The position numbers and the translations under genes are program-made. From CAYJLA01 sp964371305 (GTDB lineage Bacteria > Bacillota_I > Bacilli_A > RFN20 > CAG-826), in contig CAYJLA010000005.1 of the NCBI GenBank assembly GCA_964371305.1, positions 1 through 62,661 on the forward strand: a DNA stretch of 62,661 nucleotides, read 5' to 3'. The notes below the pieces were generated by a model, which did not search any database, was not told where the DNA came from, and was given only the letters and a program-made list of their open reading frames with translations. Of the stretch, positions 53,070 through 62,358 are shown in pieces; position 1 is the stretch's first letter, and each line of letters starts with the position of its first letter.

Positions 53070-53945
53070 TTCTTTTATTTTTTCATTAAATATTCCGTTT
53101 TTTAACATTGTAATTTCCTCTTTATATGGAGGTTTTCCGTTTACATAAGGTGTTTCTAAGATTTTTGGAACTAATTCAAGTCTTGGATTTAAGACGATAT
53201 TTCGTAGTGTTTCAAAACCAATATTGCCATATCCAATATTTTCATGTCGATCCTTCCTTGAACCAATTTCATTTTTTGAATCATTCACATGTACGCAAAG
53301 AATTCTGTCGATACCAATTATCTTGTCAAATTGATCAAGATATTTATCGAAATGTTCTAGATCAATTCCAGAATCGAACAAGTGGCAAGTATCTAGACAG
53401 ATACCAAGCCTTTCAGGATTATTTACATTGTCAATAATGTACTTAATTTCATCCATTGTTCTTCCAAGTTCACTTCCTTTACCTGCCATAGTTTCAATAG
53501 CGACTTTAACATCTGTATTGTCTTTTGAAAAAACTTCATTAAGTGAATCTACTATTTGATTCAAACCTACTTGTTCTCCCATTTTTACATGGCTACCAGG
53601 ATGTAATATTAACGTTTTAACACCGAATGCATTTGTTCTTCTTAATTCGGTTATTAAAAAATCTATTGCTAGTTGTTTTATATCTGGATTAGCAGTATTG
53701 GCTAAGTTAATAATATACGGTGCGTGCACTACAACTTTATCTAAATGAATTCCATTTTCTTTTATGAATTTAATACCTTCATCAATCTTCATTTCGCTCA
53801 CGCTTTTTCTAACGGTATTTTGAGGAGCTCCAGTATAGAACATAAAGGTATTTTCTCCTAGTTTCAACGCCTCTTTAGCGGCACCTAAAAAATACTCAGG
53901 TGCATTAAGGCTTATGTGTGAACCAATAATTAGTTTATCATTCAT
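53064..53945 (-). CDS. nfo: Endonuclease IV (AP endonuclease)
   Basis: A 293-residue TIM-barrel base-excision repair nuclease that cuts 5' to abasic sites. Metal ligands are in GSHIS, HPGS, IETMAGKG, LDTCHLFDSG, CVHVNDSKN, DRHENIGYG and LETPY. I start at 53945, where GGAGG lies upstream within the cshB remnant. Last gene of trmK-nif3-cshB-nfo and still open although the gene before it is broken. Confidence 0.96.
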   Translation of the reverse strand: MNDKLIIGSHISLNAPEYFLGAAKEALKLGENTFMFYTGAPQNTVRKSVSEMKIDEGIKFIKENGIHLDKVVVHAPYIINLANTANPDIKQLAIDFLITELRRTNAFGVKTLILHPGSHVKMGEQVGLNQIVDSLNEVFSKDNTDVKVAIETMAGKGSELGRTMDEIKYIIDNVNNPERLGICLDTCHLFDSGIDLEHFDKYLDQFDKIIGIDRILCVHVNDSKNEIGSRKDRHENIGYGNIGFETLRNIVLNPRLELVPKILETPYVNGKPPYKEEITMLKNGIFNEKIKEL

Positions 53946-55293
53946 ATTTTTTTGCCTCCGTTTTATATCTTTCAACTCTTTGCTTTCTAATCTCTTTTTT
54001 AATTATTTCGCGTTTATGTTGTCTTTTTACCTTATCTATTGCTTGTTTCTTTTTCTTCTTATAACCAGGTTTAACACCTTCTTTACTAGAGTTTTTACTT
54101 GCTACACTTCTAATTTTATGACGAAGTTCCTCATCTACTTTTTTAGATCTTCTTACTTCTTTCAAACCTTTTGAAGTCACAATTTCTCCATCTCTAATTG
54201 TTAGAAAATTAAATTGTAACCCTTGATTAATTAACTGTTGAACTTTTGTCACTTTATCAGTGTTATAGAAAGTATAGCATTCACCAGTTTTATCGAATCT
54301 TCCTGTTCTTCCTGCACGATGATAATAATATTCTAATTCATTAGGAAGATCAAAATTAATAACAACAGTAACATCTTCTAAATCCAGTCCTCTTGCTGCT
54401 AAATCACTCGCTACTATTATTTGATAACGATTATTTTTTATCATCTTCAATGTACTTTTTCTTTCTCTTTGGGAGAGATCTCCAGTAAGTATTGTTGCAT
54501 TAAAAGCATTTTCTTTCAAAAATGAATAAATCTTATTAACAGTTTCTTTTTTTGATGCAAAAACAATAACAAAATATGGGTTCAAAATTGTAAGTGTTTC
54601 TTATAAAGAGGCGTACGCATCTCTATGTTTTAGATCTATAAGATTATGAGTTACATTTTTGGAAGTTCTATTATTTTCGATAATTATAGATAAATCCGCT
54701 TTAATATATTTATGTAATTGAAATTTTAGTTTTTCTTCTATTGTTGCTGAAAAAACGAGTAATTGGACATTTTTTATATTGTATATTATTTCATCTATGT
54801 CATCGAAATAACCAAGCGTTAGAAGCATATCAGCTTCGTCTAATATAACCTTTTTAACTTTATCGAGCCTAAGCACCTTTTCGCTTACTAAAATATCTTT
54901 TATTCTACCAGGAGTGCCAATAACTATTTGAGGAGGTGAAGAAAGTCCACTTGTATTTTGACTTTTCTCACTCTCGCTAGTAAACAATCGAATTTTAATT
55001 TTATTAAATTCATCGAATTTCATAGCAAATTCATAAATTTGACGCGCCAATTCTCTTGTTGGAGCCATTATTATAACTTGAACATTTTGATCGTTTTGAT
55101 CAATCTGCTCTATCGTTGGGATCAAAAATGAATGTGTCTTTCCACTGCCTGTCTCACTTTGAACAACTAAATTTAAACCTTTCAGTGCTTTTGGAATAAC
55201 GTTTTGTTGAACGTTAGAAGGCTTAAAATAGCCCTGTCTATTTAACGACTTGACCATTAAATCACTTAAATTAAAAGTTTTGAAACTTGCCAT
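53938..55293 (-). pseudogene. cshB: DEAD-box RNA helicase (CshB position), broken by one in-frame stop
   Basis: A continuous frame of about 450 codons with one TAA at 54601-54603. Before it: Q motif, S-E-T-G-S-G-K-T, PTRELA, GTPGR, D-E-A-D and SAT. After it: VIVFASKKE, ASDLAARGLDLE, H-R-A-G-R-T-G-R and a very basic tail rich in Lys/Arg. Both sides are in the same frame, so this is a nonsense change, not a frameshift. In Bacillus cshB (yqfR) lies directly before nfo, as here. The downstream half could only start at TTG 54585 without a good ribosome site. Could also be a sequence error or a recent mutation. Confidence 0.88.
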
Positions 55294-56063
55294 TATAATA
55301 CCTCCGGTTCAACTTCGTGTTGAATTGCAATTACGTTAATATTTGAATCTATAGATAAAATAATATCCTTCATTTTATTCATAAATACATTTTCTATTTC
55401 GTGAGGTAAGTCAAGGTAATTGTATCGGTGAGCGATAACTCCACGTCTACCATGATGTGGCATATCTCCAGAAATATAAATATCATAACCTTCTTCTTGG
55501 GATTGTTTATAATGATACCAACCTCCGCCACCTATTATACATACAGATGTTATAGATTTAGTTCCTTCATTAATTAAATATCCACCTTTTACTGACAATT
55601 TTTCTTTTACGTAATACGCAAATTGCTTAATGTCCATTGGTTCACTTAATTCGCCTACTCTAGCCATAGGAGAAAAAAGTGGGACTCTAATGTTGTTTAA
55701 CCTAATCATTTCAGCAAGTGTATCATTCATACCGTTTTTGCCAGTGTCAAAGTTGGTATGCATTGAATAAATCGGAATATTTAAATCATCAACTTTTTCA
55801 CATAGTTCTTTCTTTAATAAATCAAACTTAAATACTTTGTGTTTAGTACCGTAAATAAATGGGTGATGTGTAATTATTAAATCAGGTATATTATGCATGA
55901 GTAGAATTTTATCATAAACTATTTCATCAAAATCCAAACATAAAAGAACAGTCTTAACATCACCATCTAATTTACCTGTTTGTAGACCAATCGGATCTTT
56001 TCCGTGTCTTAATCTTTTAGGAAATAGTCTTCCTAACTTATTAATTAATTGTCTTTTTGTCAT
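55293..56063 (-). CDS. Nif3/YqfO family dinuclear metal protein
   Basis: A 256-residue protein, the short form lacking the central insert of Bacillus YqfO. Metal-site segments ITHHPFIYG, HTNFDTGKNGMND and DMPHHGRRGV are present. Function uncertain (GTP cyclohydrolase-like fold). Overlaps trmK by 23 nt, and its stop shares a base with the helicase gene start. Confidence 0.92.
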   Translation of the reverse strand: MTKRQLINKLGRLFPKRLRHGKDPIGLQTGKLDGDVKTVLLCLDFDEIVYDKILLMHNIPDLIITHHPFIYGTKHKVFKFDLLKKELCEKVDDLNIPIYSMHTNFDTGKNGMNDTLAEMIRLNNIRVPLFSPMARVGELSEPMDIKQFAYYVKEKLSVKGGYLINEGTKSITSVCIIGGGGWYHYKQSQEEGYDIYISGDMPHHGRRGVIAHRYNYLDLPHEIENVFMNKMKDIILSIDSNINVIAIQHEVEPEVL

Positions 56064-56736
56064 TATATTCTTTTACCTTTTGTTGCAAACCTTTCATAAA
56101 AGTCAACTTCTCTTCATCAACTTCATGTAACATTTTAATTTTAACACGATTCATATAAGAATCGTATAATTGTGCAGTTAAATCGTTATAATTCATAAAT
56201 AAACATTTGCCTAATATCAATTCATACTTATCTAACTTCACTACATCTTCTTTTTTATATACCATTACTATATAAAATATATCTTTCTCTTTAACAACCT
56301 CTTCTTCGACAATGTTGAATCCGTGGTTTTGCATAAAGTCCCTAACTAACTCTTGCTGACTATGACAATCTAATATTATCTTCTTAATAAATTTCAATTT
56401 TTCTTTATCATTATCTAAAATCGATTTAATTACCTGTCCACCCATACCAGCGATTACCAACGTATTTACGCCATTAGTAATTGGTCGTATGCCATCACCC
56501 AAAATGCATTCAATAGAACTTTTATATCCATAGTTATTTACGTTATTACATAAATTTGAATACGGACCTTTTTTATTTTCAATAGCATAAGCCTTTGAAA
56601 TAGTTTTGTTTTGCATTAAATAGATTGGTAAATAACCATGATCACTGCCTATGTCGGCAATAATATCACTTGATTCGATTCTGGAGGCTATTAACTCAAT
56701 TCTCTTGCTCACCACTATTTTTTTCATGCTATTCAT
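56041..56736 (-). CDS. trmK: tRNA (adenine-N1)-methyltransferase TrmK
   Basis: A 231-residue class I methyltransferase that makes m1A22 in tRNA. SAM site I-A-D-I-G-S-D-H-G-Y-L-P near 27-38, VIAGMGGQVIKSIL, and a C-terminal coiled-coil domain are visible. ATG at 56736 or 56727; TATAAT lies 8 nt before the first, and no Shine-Dalgarno is seen, so the first ATG as a leaderless start fits. Next to nif3 as in Bacillus. Confidence 0.94.
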   Translation of the reverse strand: MNSMKKIVVSKRIELIASRIESSDIIADIGSDHGYLPIYLMQNKTISKAYAIENKKGPYSNLCNNVNNYGYKSSIECILGDGIRPITNGVNTLVIAGMGGQVIKSILDNDKEKLKFIKKIILDCHSQQELVRDFMQNHGFNIVEEEVVKEKDIFYIVMVYKKEDVVKLDKYELILGKCLFMNYNDLTAQLYDSYMNRVKIKMLHEVDEEKLTFMKGLQQKVKEYNDKKTIN

Positions 56737-56744
56737 TATTTAAT

Positions 56745-56750
56745 ATTATA
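56745..56750 (-). promoter_or_regulatory. -10 box of the trmK operon, leaderless arrangement
   Basis: TATAAT on the - strand, 8 nt before the trmK ATG at 56736. Confidence 0.6.
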
Positions 56751-56814
56751 TATTAAATTAATATCACACTACATTAATTTATTATAATTTGTAGAAAGAT
56801 GATATTAGAAAAGT

Positions 56815-56820
56815 TATAAT
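56815..56820 (+). promoter_or_regulatory. -10 box of ispH with a very short leader
   Basis: TATAAT ends 10 nt before the ispH ATG at 56831; a leader of about 4 nt and no Shine-Dalgarno. Confidence 0.55.
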
Positions 56821-56830
56821 TTCAATAAAT

Positions 56831-57700
56831 ATGAAAACTGTTATTGTGTCAAATCCGTGCGGCTACTGCTTTGGAGTAAGTAGAGCTTTAAAAATGGTTT
56901 ATGATTATCATAAAGAACATCAAAAAGAGAAGTTAAAAGTACTAGGAAACTTGGTTCATAACGAAGATGTTAGTGCATTTTTAAAATGTAATGGAATTGA
57001 TTCAATTTCGTATCCAGACAATTTAATAGATAAGGTTGAATTACTTTCATCAAAAGATACTGCTGTTTTTTCGGCGCATGGACATGATAAAAAGATAGAG
57101 AAAATATTGAATGCTAAGGGTATTAAATTTATCGACACTACTTGCCCAATAGTCATACATTCATTTAGAAGAATACAACATTTCATTGAACAAGGTTATG
57201 ACATTATTTACATTGGTCAATCAACACATCCCGAAACTATAGCGGCATTATCTATTGATAAAAACGTAATATTATTAGACATTGAAAATCTTTCATATTC
57301 CCATCTAACAGAAAATAGAAAATTGTTTTGCACTAACCAAACAACGCTCTCGGTTACTGAACTAGATGAATGTTTTAAGAAAGTACAAAATGATTATGAA
57401 AATGTAATTTTTGAAGATGAAATCTGTAACGAAACAAGAAAAAGACAAGAAGCAGTCTTAAAAATGGATAAAAATTTGGATGTTGTTTACGTGGTTGGCG
57501 GAAGTAAAAGTTCTAACACCAGAAAATTATTTAACATTGCAAAAAAACATTTCAATACAAAACACATATACAAAATATTAAATAAAAAAGAAGTCGATAC
57601 ATCAATATTGATCAATGCATCGACTATTGGAATTATTTCAGGTGCTAGCACACCGCTAGAAACAAGTGTTGAATTAAAAACTTATATCGAATCTTTATAA
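56831..57700 (+). CDS. ispH: 4-Hydroxy-3-methylbut-2-enyl diphosphate reductase
   Basis: A 289-residue iron-sulfur enzyme, last step of the MEP pathway, giving IPP and DMAPP. Three cluster Cys are in N-P-C-G-Y-C-F-G-V (Cys10 or 13 region), D-T-T-C-P near 98 and D-E-I-C-N-E-T near 200; G-G-S-K-S-S-N-T-R is also kept. It is a + strand island; its stop abuts the rpoD stop with no gap. Confidence 0.95.
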   Translation: MKTVIVSNPCGYCFGVSRALKMVYDYHKEHQKEKLKVLGNLVHNEDVSAFLKCNGIDSISYPDNLIDKVELLSSKDTAVFSAHGHDKKIEKILNAKGIKFIDTTCPIVIHSFRRIQHFIEQGYDIIYIGQSTHPETIAALSIDKNVILLDIENLSYSHLTENRKLFCTNQTTLSVTELDECFKKVQNDYENVIFEDEICNETRKRQEAVLKMDKNLDVVYVVGGSKSSNTRKLFNIAKKHFNTKHIYKILNKKEVDTSILINASTIGIISGASTPLETSVELKTYIESL

Positions 57701-58963
57701 CTACTTAGTGTAAAAATCCATTAAGTGCTTCGCTCTAGAAGGATGTCTTAATTTTCTTATGGCTTTCGATTCAATTTGTCTTATACGTTCTCTTGTAACA
57801 CCAAATTCACGTCCTACAGCTTCTAAAGTACGAGCATTTTTGTCGTCTAAACCATATCTAAGTCTTATGACTCTTTCTTCACGATCGGTTAACTCTTTTA
57901 AAATATTATACAAATTCTCACGAAGCATAGAATTAATAGCATAACTATTTGGTGTAACTTCATCTTTATCATCTACAAAGTCCCCGAGTTTTGTATCACC
58001 TTCATCCCCGATTGGAGTTTCAAGCGAAACTGGCTCAAGTGAAATAGATAAAATTTCGTTAATTTTCTCAGGACTTAGTGAACCATCTAATTTTATAGAA
58101 ATTTCTTCTGCTGTTGGTTCTCTTCCTAATTCTTGAACTAATTCTCTTTGGGTTTTAGTAATTTTATTCATTGTTTCGACCATATGAACTGGAATACGTA
58201 TTGTTCTTGCTTGATCTGCGATTGCGCGAGTAATACCTTGTCTAATCCACCAAGTTGCATATGTAGAAAACTTAAATCCTTTTCTATAATCGAATTTTAA
58301 TACTGCTTTATGTAAACCTAAATTACCTTCTTGTATTAGATCTAATAAATGAATTCCCCTATTATCAAACTGTTTAGCGATATTGACAACTAAACGTAAG
58401 TTTGCTTGGAAAAGTTTATTTTGAGCTTCAACATCACCTTGTTCAATTAATTTAGCAATTTCTACCTCTTCATCTTTACCAGAGAGCATTCGATATTTAC
58501 CAATATCTTTTAAATATATTTTCACTCCATCATTACCAGATGTATCAATATTTTTATACACTGCGGAAGTATCAATCTTATCTTCTAATTCAGCTAAAGA
58601 AGCATCCTCAACATCATCATCAATAAACGTCGATTCATCGCCACTTGCAATAAGTTTTTCAATTTCTTCATCACTTAATTCAGGTTCAGGTGCTGCATCA
58701 CTTGTGATTTTAATACCTTTATCTGTTAATGATTTTAATAAATCTTCAAAATCACCATCAGTTAGATCTAACGGCAAAGTAGCTTCTTGTAATTCTTCTT
58801 TAATGATTTCACCTTTTTGCTTACCAACAGCTAAAAATCTTTTTTTGATGGACGCAAGAGATTCGACCTCTTCGTTCGTCTCAATTACATCATCAATATC
58901 GTCATATTCATCGACGATGTTTTCATCTACAAGTGTTTCTTTTATTTCGTTTTTCTTTTTCAT
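57701..58963 (-). CDS. rpoD: Primary sigma factor SigA/RpoD
   Basis: A 420-residue group 1 sigma-70 factor. An acidic N-terminal region is followed by region 2 (NLRLVVNIAKQFDNRG, DLIQEGNLGLHKAV, YATWWIRQGITRAI), region 3 and region 4 (REERVIRLRYGLDD, FGVTRERIRQIESKAIRKLRHP). Reads TTGACA/TATAAT promoters, in line with those found here. Third gene of glyS-dnaG-rpoD; GGGAG precedes the ATG. Confidence 0.98.
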   Translation of the reverse strand: MKKKNEIKETLVDENIVDEYDDIDDVIETNEEVESLASIKKRFLAVGKQKGEIIKEELQEATLPLDLTDGDFEDLLKSLTDKGIKITSDAAPEPELSDEEIEKLIASGDESTFIDDDVEDASLAELEDKIDTSAVYKNIDTSGNDGVKIYLKDIGKYRMLSGKDEEVEIAKLIEQGDVEAQNKLFQANLRLVVNIAKQFDNRGIHLLDLIQEGNLGLHKAVLKFDYRKGFKFSTYATWWIRQGITRAIADQARTIRIPVHMVETMNKITKTQRELVQELGREPTAEEISIKLDGSLSPEKINEILSISLEPVSLETPIGDEGDTKLGDFVDDKDEVTPNSYAINSMLRENLYNILKELTDREERVIRLRYGLDDKNARTLEAVGREFGVTRERIRQIESKAIRKLRHPSRAKHLMDFYTK

Positions 58964-58978
58964 ATTTTGCTCCCTTAT

Positions 58979-60778
58979 CTATAATTCGTTCTTTGTAGCG
59001 ATATATTGTTTTAACACATCAAGTTGTTCCTCGGTATTTTTACCTTTCAGTGACTGATTTACATCATTTTCACGTTTCATTTTCTTTATTTCAACTTCAT
59101 GGTTATGTATATATTCGTTCATCAAACAATCATCAATTTTTGGTGTATTCGTTCTTAGCGATATACTTAATAGCATATCATAAATTTCTTGTTTATTTAC
59201 TAAATTTGAATTACTAATGTAATTTATAATTTCTGGAATAACAATTTTACCATTCATATCATAGTAATCTATTAATGTTTTTGCAATGTCTTTGTATAGT
59301 GTATTTTGATAATTTAAAGCTTTTTCATCAAAATATAGCAATGAATTAACATCATTTATGATAGCTTGCATTATAGCAAGTTCAATAGTATCAATTTTCG
59401 TAAACTTAGTATTTTTTATATGCGTACTAAAGGCAATATCTTTTTTAATAACAATATCAATGCTCGAATCTTCTTTATCTAACTTCTTTTTTGCTAGTTT
59501 TACATACTCATTAATTGCATGAATACTATAATCAGTTATACTTGATAGTTTTGCTATATAATCGTTATAAACTAGCGTGCTTGGTGCATCCAATATTAAT
59601 TTTAAGAAGTAATTAATTAGTTTATCCTTATCGCTATTCGTTTGCAACTTATTGGTTTTTTTATAATAATTTATTATGAATTCAAATGGACTTTGAATAT
59701 TTTCTAAATACGACTTTAAAGCTTCTGTTCCATGCTCATTCAATATTTCATCGGTATCAGCACTATTGTTATTGTTGTTAATGATTACACAAGGAACTTG
59801 TGCTGCATTAAGCATGGTAACAATTTTCATGGATGCTTGTTGTCCAGCCTCATCTCCATCAAGACATACTCTAATTTCAACATTTAAACTTTTTAAAATT
59901 CTGATTTGCTCTTTTGTTATGTTAGTTCCCATTAACGCAATAACTGATCTTATATTAACTTTATACAAGGCAATGACGTCCATAAAACCTTCAACTAGAT
60001 AAATGTACTTTTCTTGTCTAGCTATTTTAACTGCATTATGTAGGTTATAAAATACGTTTCCCTTATGAAAAATACTAGTTTCTTGACTATTAACATACTT
60101 AGGACTATTATCATTCTTTTCAAGTAATCTACCTGAAAAACCAACGACCTGTCCTCTTATATCATGAACAGAAAATATTACACGTCCTTGAAACTTGTCT
60201 GATGCATCTTCACTATAATTACTCGCAATACCAATGTCATTAATTGATTTAAGAGAATGACCTTTAGATAATAAATACTTGATAGTTGTTTTTCCATCTT
60301 GTTGAGAATAACCGATTTGAAAGTATTCCATTTCTTCTTCAGTGATATTTCTTTTAGTTAAATAATCGTATGCTTTTTCTCCTTTTTCAGATAAAAGTGT
60401 ATAACCGTAGTATTCATTTAAGTCTGAAATACATTTATACTGACGTTTAATTTTTTCATCTACATTATCGTAATAATTTTTTTTATGGAGTGACTCATGA
60501 TCAAAACCAATAAGTTCTGCCACTTTTTTTGTAGCTTCTTCGAATGAGATTTTTTCGTATTGTTGAACAAAACCAATTGCGTTACCGCCATGTCCATCCA
60601 CAAAGCATTTAAAGATTTGCTTCTCTTGTGAAATCATTAAAGAAGGAGAAGAATCATCATGAAAAGGGCAAACAGCAGCATAATTACGGCCTTTTTTAAC
60701 CACATTAATGTAGTTACCAATAATTTGTACTATATCCGCCCTAGACAGTATTTCATTAATAATTTCGTTTGGTATCAT
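58979..60778 (-). CDS. dnaG: DNA primase with an altered zinc motif
   Basis: A 599-residue primase. The N-terminal zinc domain has C37-P-F-H40 and C58, but the fourth ligand position reads Asp61 in C-F-V-D-G-H-G-G where CFGCG is usual. The catalytic TOPRIM domain (YLVEGFMDVIAL, CLDGDEAGQQA) and a C-terminal helicase-interaction domain are present. It makes RNA primers for replication. It lies between glyS and rpoD, the macromolecular-synthesis operon order. Confidence 0.95.
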   Translation of the reverse strand: MIPNEIINEILSRADIVQIIGNYINVVKKGRNYAAVCPFHDDSSPSLMISQEKQIFKCFVDGHGGNAIGFVQQYEKISFEEATKKVAELIGFDHESLHKKNYYDNVDEKIKRQYKCISDLNEYYGYTLLSEKGEKAYDYLTKRNITEEEMEYFQIGYSQQDGKTTIKYLLSKGHSLKSINDIGIASNYSEDASDKFQGRVIFSVHDIRGQVVGFSGRLLEKNDNSPKYVNSQETSIFHKGNVFYNLHNAVKIARQEKYIYLVEGFMDVIALYKVNIRSVIALMGTNITKEQIRILKSLNVEIRVCLDGDEAGQQASMKIVTMLNAAQVPCVIINNNNNSADTDEILNEHGTEALKSYLENIQSPFEFIINYYKKTNKLQTNSDKDKLINYFLKLILDAPSTLVYNDYIAKLSSITDYSIHAINEYVKLAKKKLDKEDSSIDIVIKKDIAFSTHIKNTKFTKIDTIELAIMQAIINDVNSLLYFDEKALNYQNTLYKDIAKTLIDYYDMNGKIVIPEIINYISNSNLVNKQEIYDMLLSISLRTNTPKIDDCLMNEYIHNHEVEIKKMKRENDVNQSLKGKNTEEQLDVLKQYIATKNEL

Positions 60779-60787
60779 TAATGCTTC

Positions 60788-62161
60788 CTACATGAATATT
60801 TTGATTGATAAATATTTTTGTAAATCAGAAATAGGCATTCTAATTTGTGACATTGTATCTCTATCTCTTACAGTTACTGATTGATCTTCTGCAGTATCGA
60901 AATCAACAGTTACACAATATGGAGTGCCGATTGCATCTTGCCTTCTGTATCTTTTACCAATGCTACCTGGTTCATCATATGTAACTGAGAAATACTTGCT
61001 AAGAATTTTGTAGACTTCCTTAGCTTTATCGCCAAGTTGTTTTGAAAGCGGTAATATTGCAGCTGCAAACGGAGCAAGCGCAGGTTTAAGCTTCATTACT
61101 ATTCTTGTATCATTTTCGAGTTGTTCTTCAACGTAACTATCAACTAAAGTCATTAGTAATATTCTATCTACACCCATTGATGGTTCGATACAGTATGGGA
61201 CATACTTTTCGTTTGTTTCTGGATCAAGATAATCAAGAGATTCTTTTGAGTGTTCGATATGACGTTTTAAATCGTAATCGGTTCTATCGGCAATACCTAA
61301 AATTTCTCCCCAACCAAATGGAAACTTATATTCTACATCGGTAGTAGCTTTAGAGTAAAAAGCAAGTTCATTAGCACTATGATCTCTATATCTCAACTTT
61401 GAATCAGTAATTCCAAGCGATTTAATAAATTTAAGTGAGAATTCTTTCCAATATTCAAACCATTCTAAATCTGTTCCAGGCTTGCAGAAAAATTCCATTT
61501 CCATTTGCTCGAACTCTCTAACTCTAAAGATAAAATTTCCAGGAGTAATCTCATTTCTAAAACTTTTGCCTATTGCACAGATACCAAAAGGGACTTTTTT
61601 TCTCATAGTGCGTTGAACATTTTTAAAGTTTACAAACATTCCTTGTGCGATTTCAGGTCTTAAGTACACTACGTTTTCATTTTCTCCAGTAGTAGCACCT
61701 ATATTTGTTTTGAACATCATATTAAATTGTCTAATTGTGGTAAAATTGTGATTTCCGCATGTTGGACATTTAATTTTTTTATCCTCGATAACTTTATCCA
61801 TATCTTCCATAGACATATTAGTTACATCTAAATCAGGATACTTATTAGAGATTAAATCATCCGCCCTATGTCTTGCTTTACAAGATTTACAATCAATAAG
61901 CGGATCATTGAAAGTTGAAATATGTCCTGTCGCTTCCCAAACTTTAGAATTCATCATAATCGCGCTATCTAGTCCTACATTAGTTGGAGATTCTTGAACA
62001 AATCTTTTCCACCAAAGTCTTTTAATGTTATTTTTTATCTCAACACCCAAAGGACCATAATCCCATGTATTTGATAAACCACCATATATTTCAGAATTTT
62101 GAAAAACAAAACCTTGTGTTTGTAGATGTGTAATAATTTTTTCTATTTTAATGTCGCTCAT
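60788..62161 (-). CDS. glyS: Glycyl-tRNA synthetase, alpha2 type
   Basis: A 457-residue homodimeric class II GlyRS, the archaeal/eukaryote-like form also found in mollicutes, unlike the alpha/beta GlyQ-GlyS form of Bacillus. Opening YGGLSNTWDYGPLG, motif 2 region KSFRNEITP and motif 3 PSMGVDRILL are visible; a zinc-like CKSCKAR and CPTCGN insert is present. I start at 62161, where GGAGG precedes MSDIKIEK. First gene of the operon. No T-box is seen in front. Confidence 0.96.
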   Translation of the reverse strand: MSDIKIEKIITHLQTQGFVFQNSEIYGGLSNTWDYGPLGVEIKNNIKRLWWKRFVQESPTNVGLDSAIMMNSKVWEATGHISTFNDPLIDCKSCKARHRADDLISNKYPDLDVTNMSMEDMDKVIEDKKIKCPTCGNHNFTTIRQFNMMFKTNIGATTGENENVVYLRPEIAQGMFVNFKNVQRTMRKKVPFGICAIGKSFRNEITPGNFIFRVREFEQMEMEFFCKPGTDLEWFEYWKEFSLKFIKSLGITDSKLRYRDHSANELAFYSKATTDVEYKFPFGWGEILGIADRTDYDLKRHIEHSKESLDYLDPETNEKYVPYCIEPSMGVDRILLMTLVDSYVEEQLENDTRIVMKLKPALAPFAAAILPLSKQLGDKAKEVYKILSKYFSVTYDEPGSIGKRYRRQDAIGTPYCVTVDFDTAEDQSVTVRDRDTMSQIRMPISDLQKYLSIKIFM

Positions 62162-62187
62162 AAATGACCTCCGCACTCTAAAATAAT

Positions 62188-62216
62188 ATTTTATATTATT
62201 AACGTCATTTATGCAA
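62188..62216 (-). promoter_or_regulatory. Promoter of glyS-dnaG-rpoD
   Basis: On the - strand TTGCAT (62211-62216), 17-nt spacer, TAAAAT (62188-62193). The leader to the glyS ATG is about 20 nt and contains GGAGG, too short for a riboswitch. Confidence 0.6.
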
Positions 62217-62348
62217 GTTTACAATTTATTGCATTTCGCTATGAATGTAACTAACTGAAGCACATTCAACACTACAATTCATCACTACCTTTTAATCTTT
62301 AAACAATTAAAATTAAGTTTGTTGTTTATATTAAAACGCCTAACTTAT

Positions 62349-62358
62349 NNNNNNNNNN
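62349..62358. other. Assembly gap of 10 N
   Basis: Ten unknown bases separating the glyS upstream region from the partial gene at the window end. The 62217-62348 stretch before it holds no recognisable gene. Confidence 0.95.

Noticed and set aside
54583..54585. TTG start giving a separate C-terminal helicase-half protein
   Set aside because: No Shine-Dalgarno, frame continuous with the upstream half, and family alignment continues across the stop; better explained as one broken gene.
62162..62348. A T-box or glycine riboswitch before glyS
   Set aside because: The promoter at 62188-62216 leaves a leader of about 20 nt; no T-box sequence or glycine aptamer core is visible.
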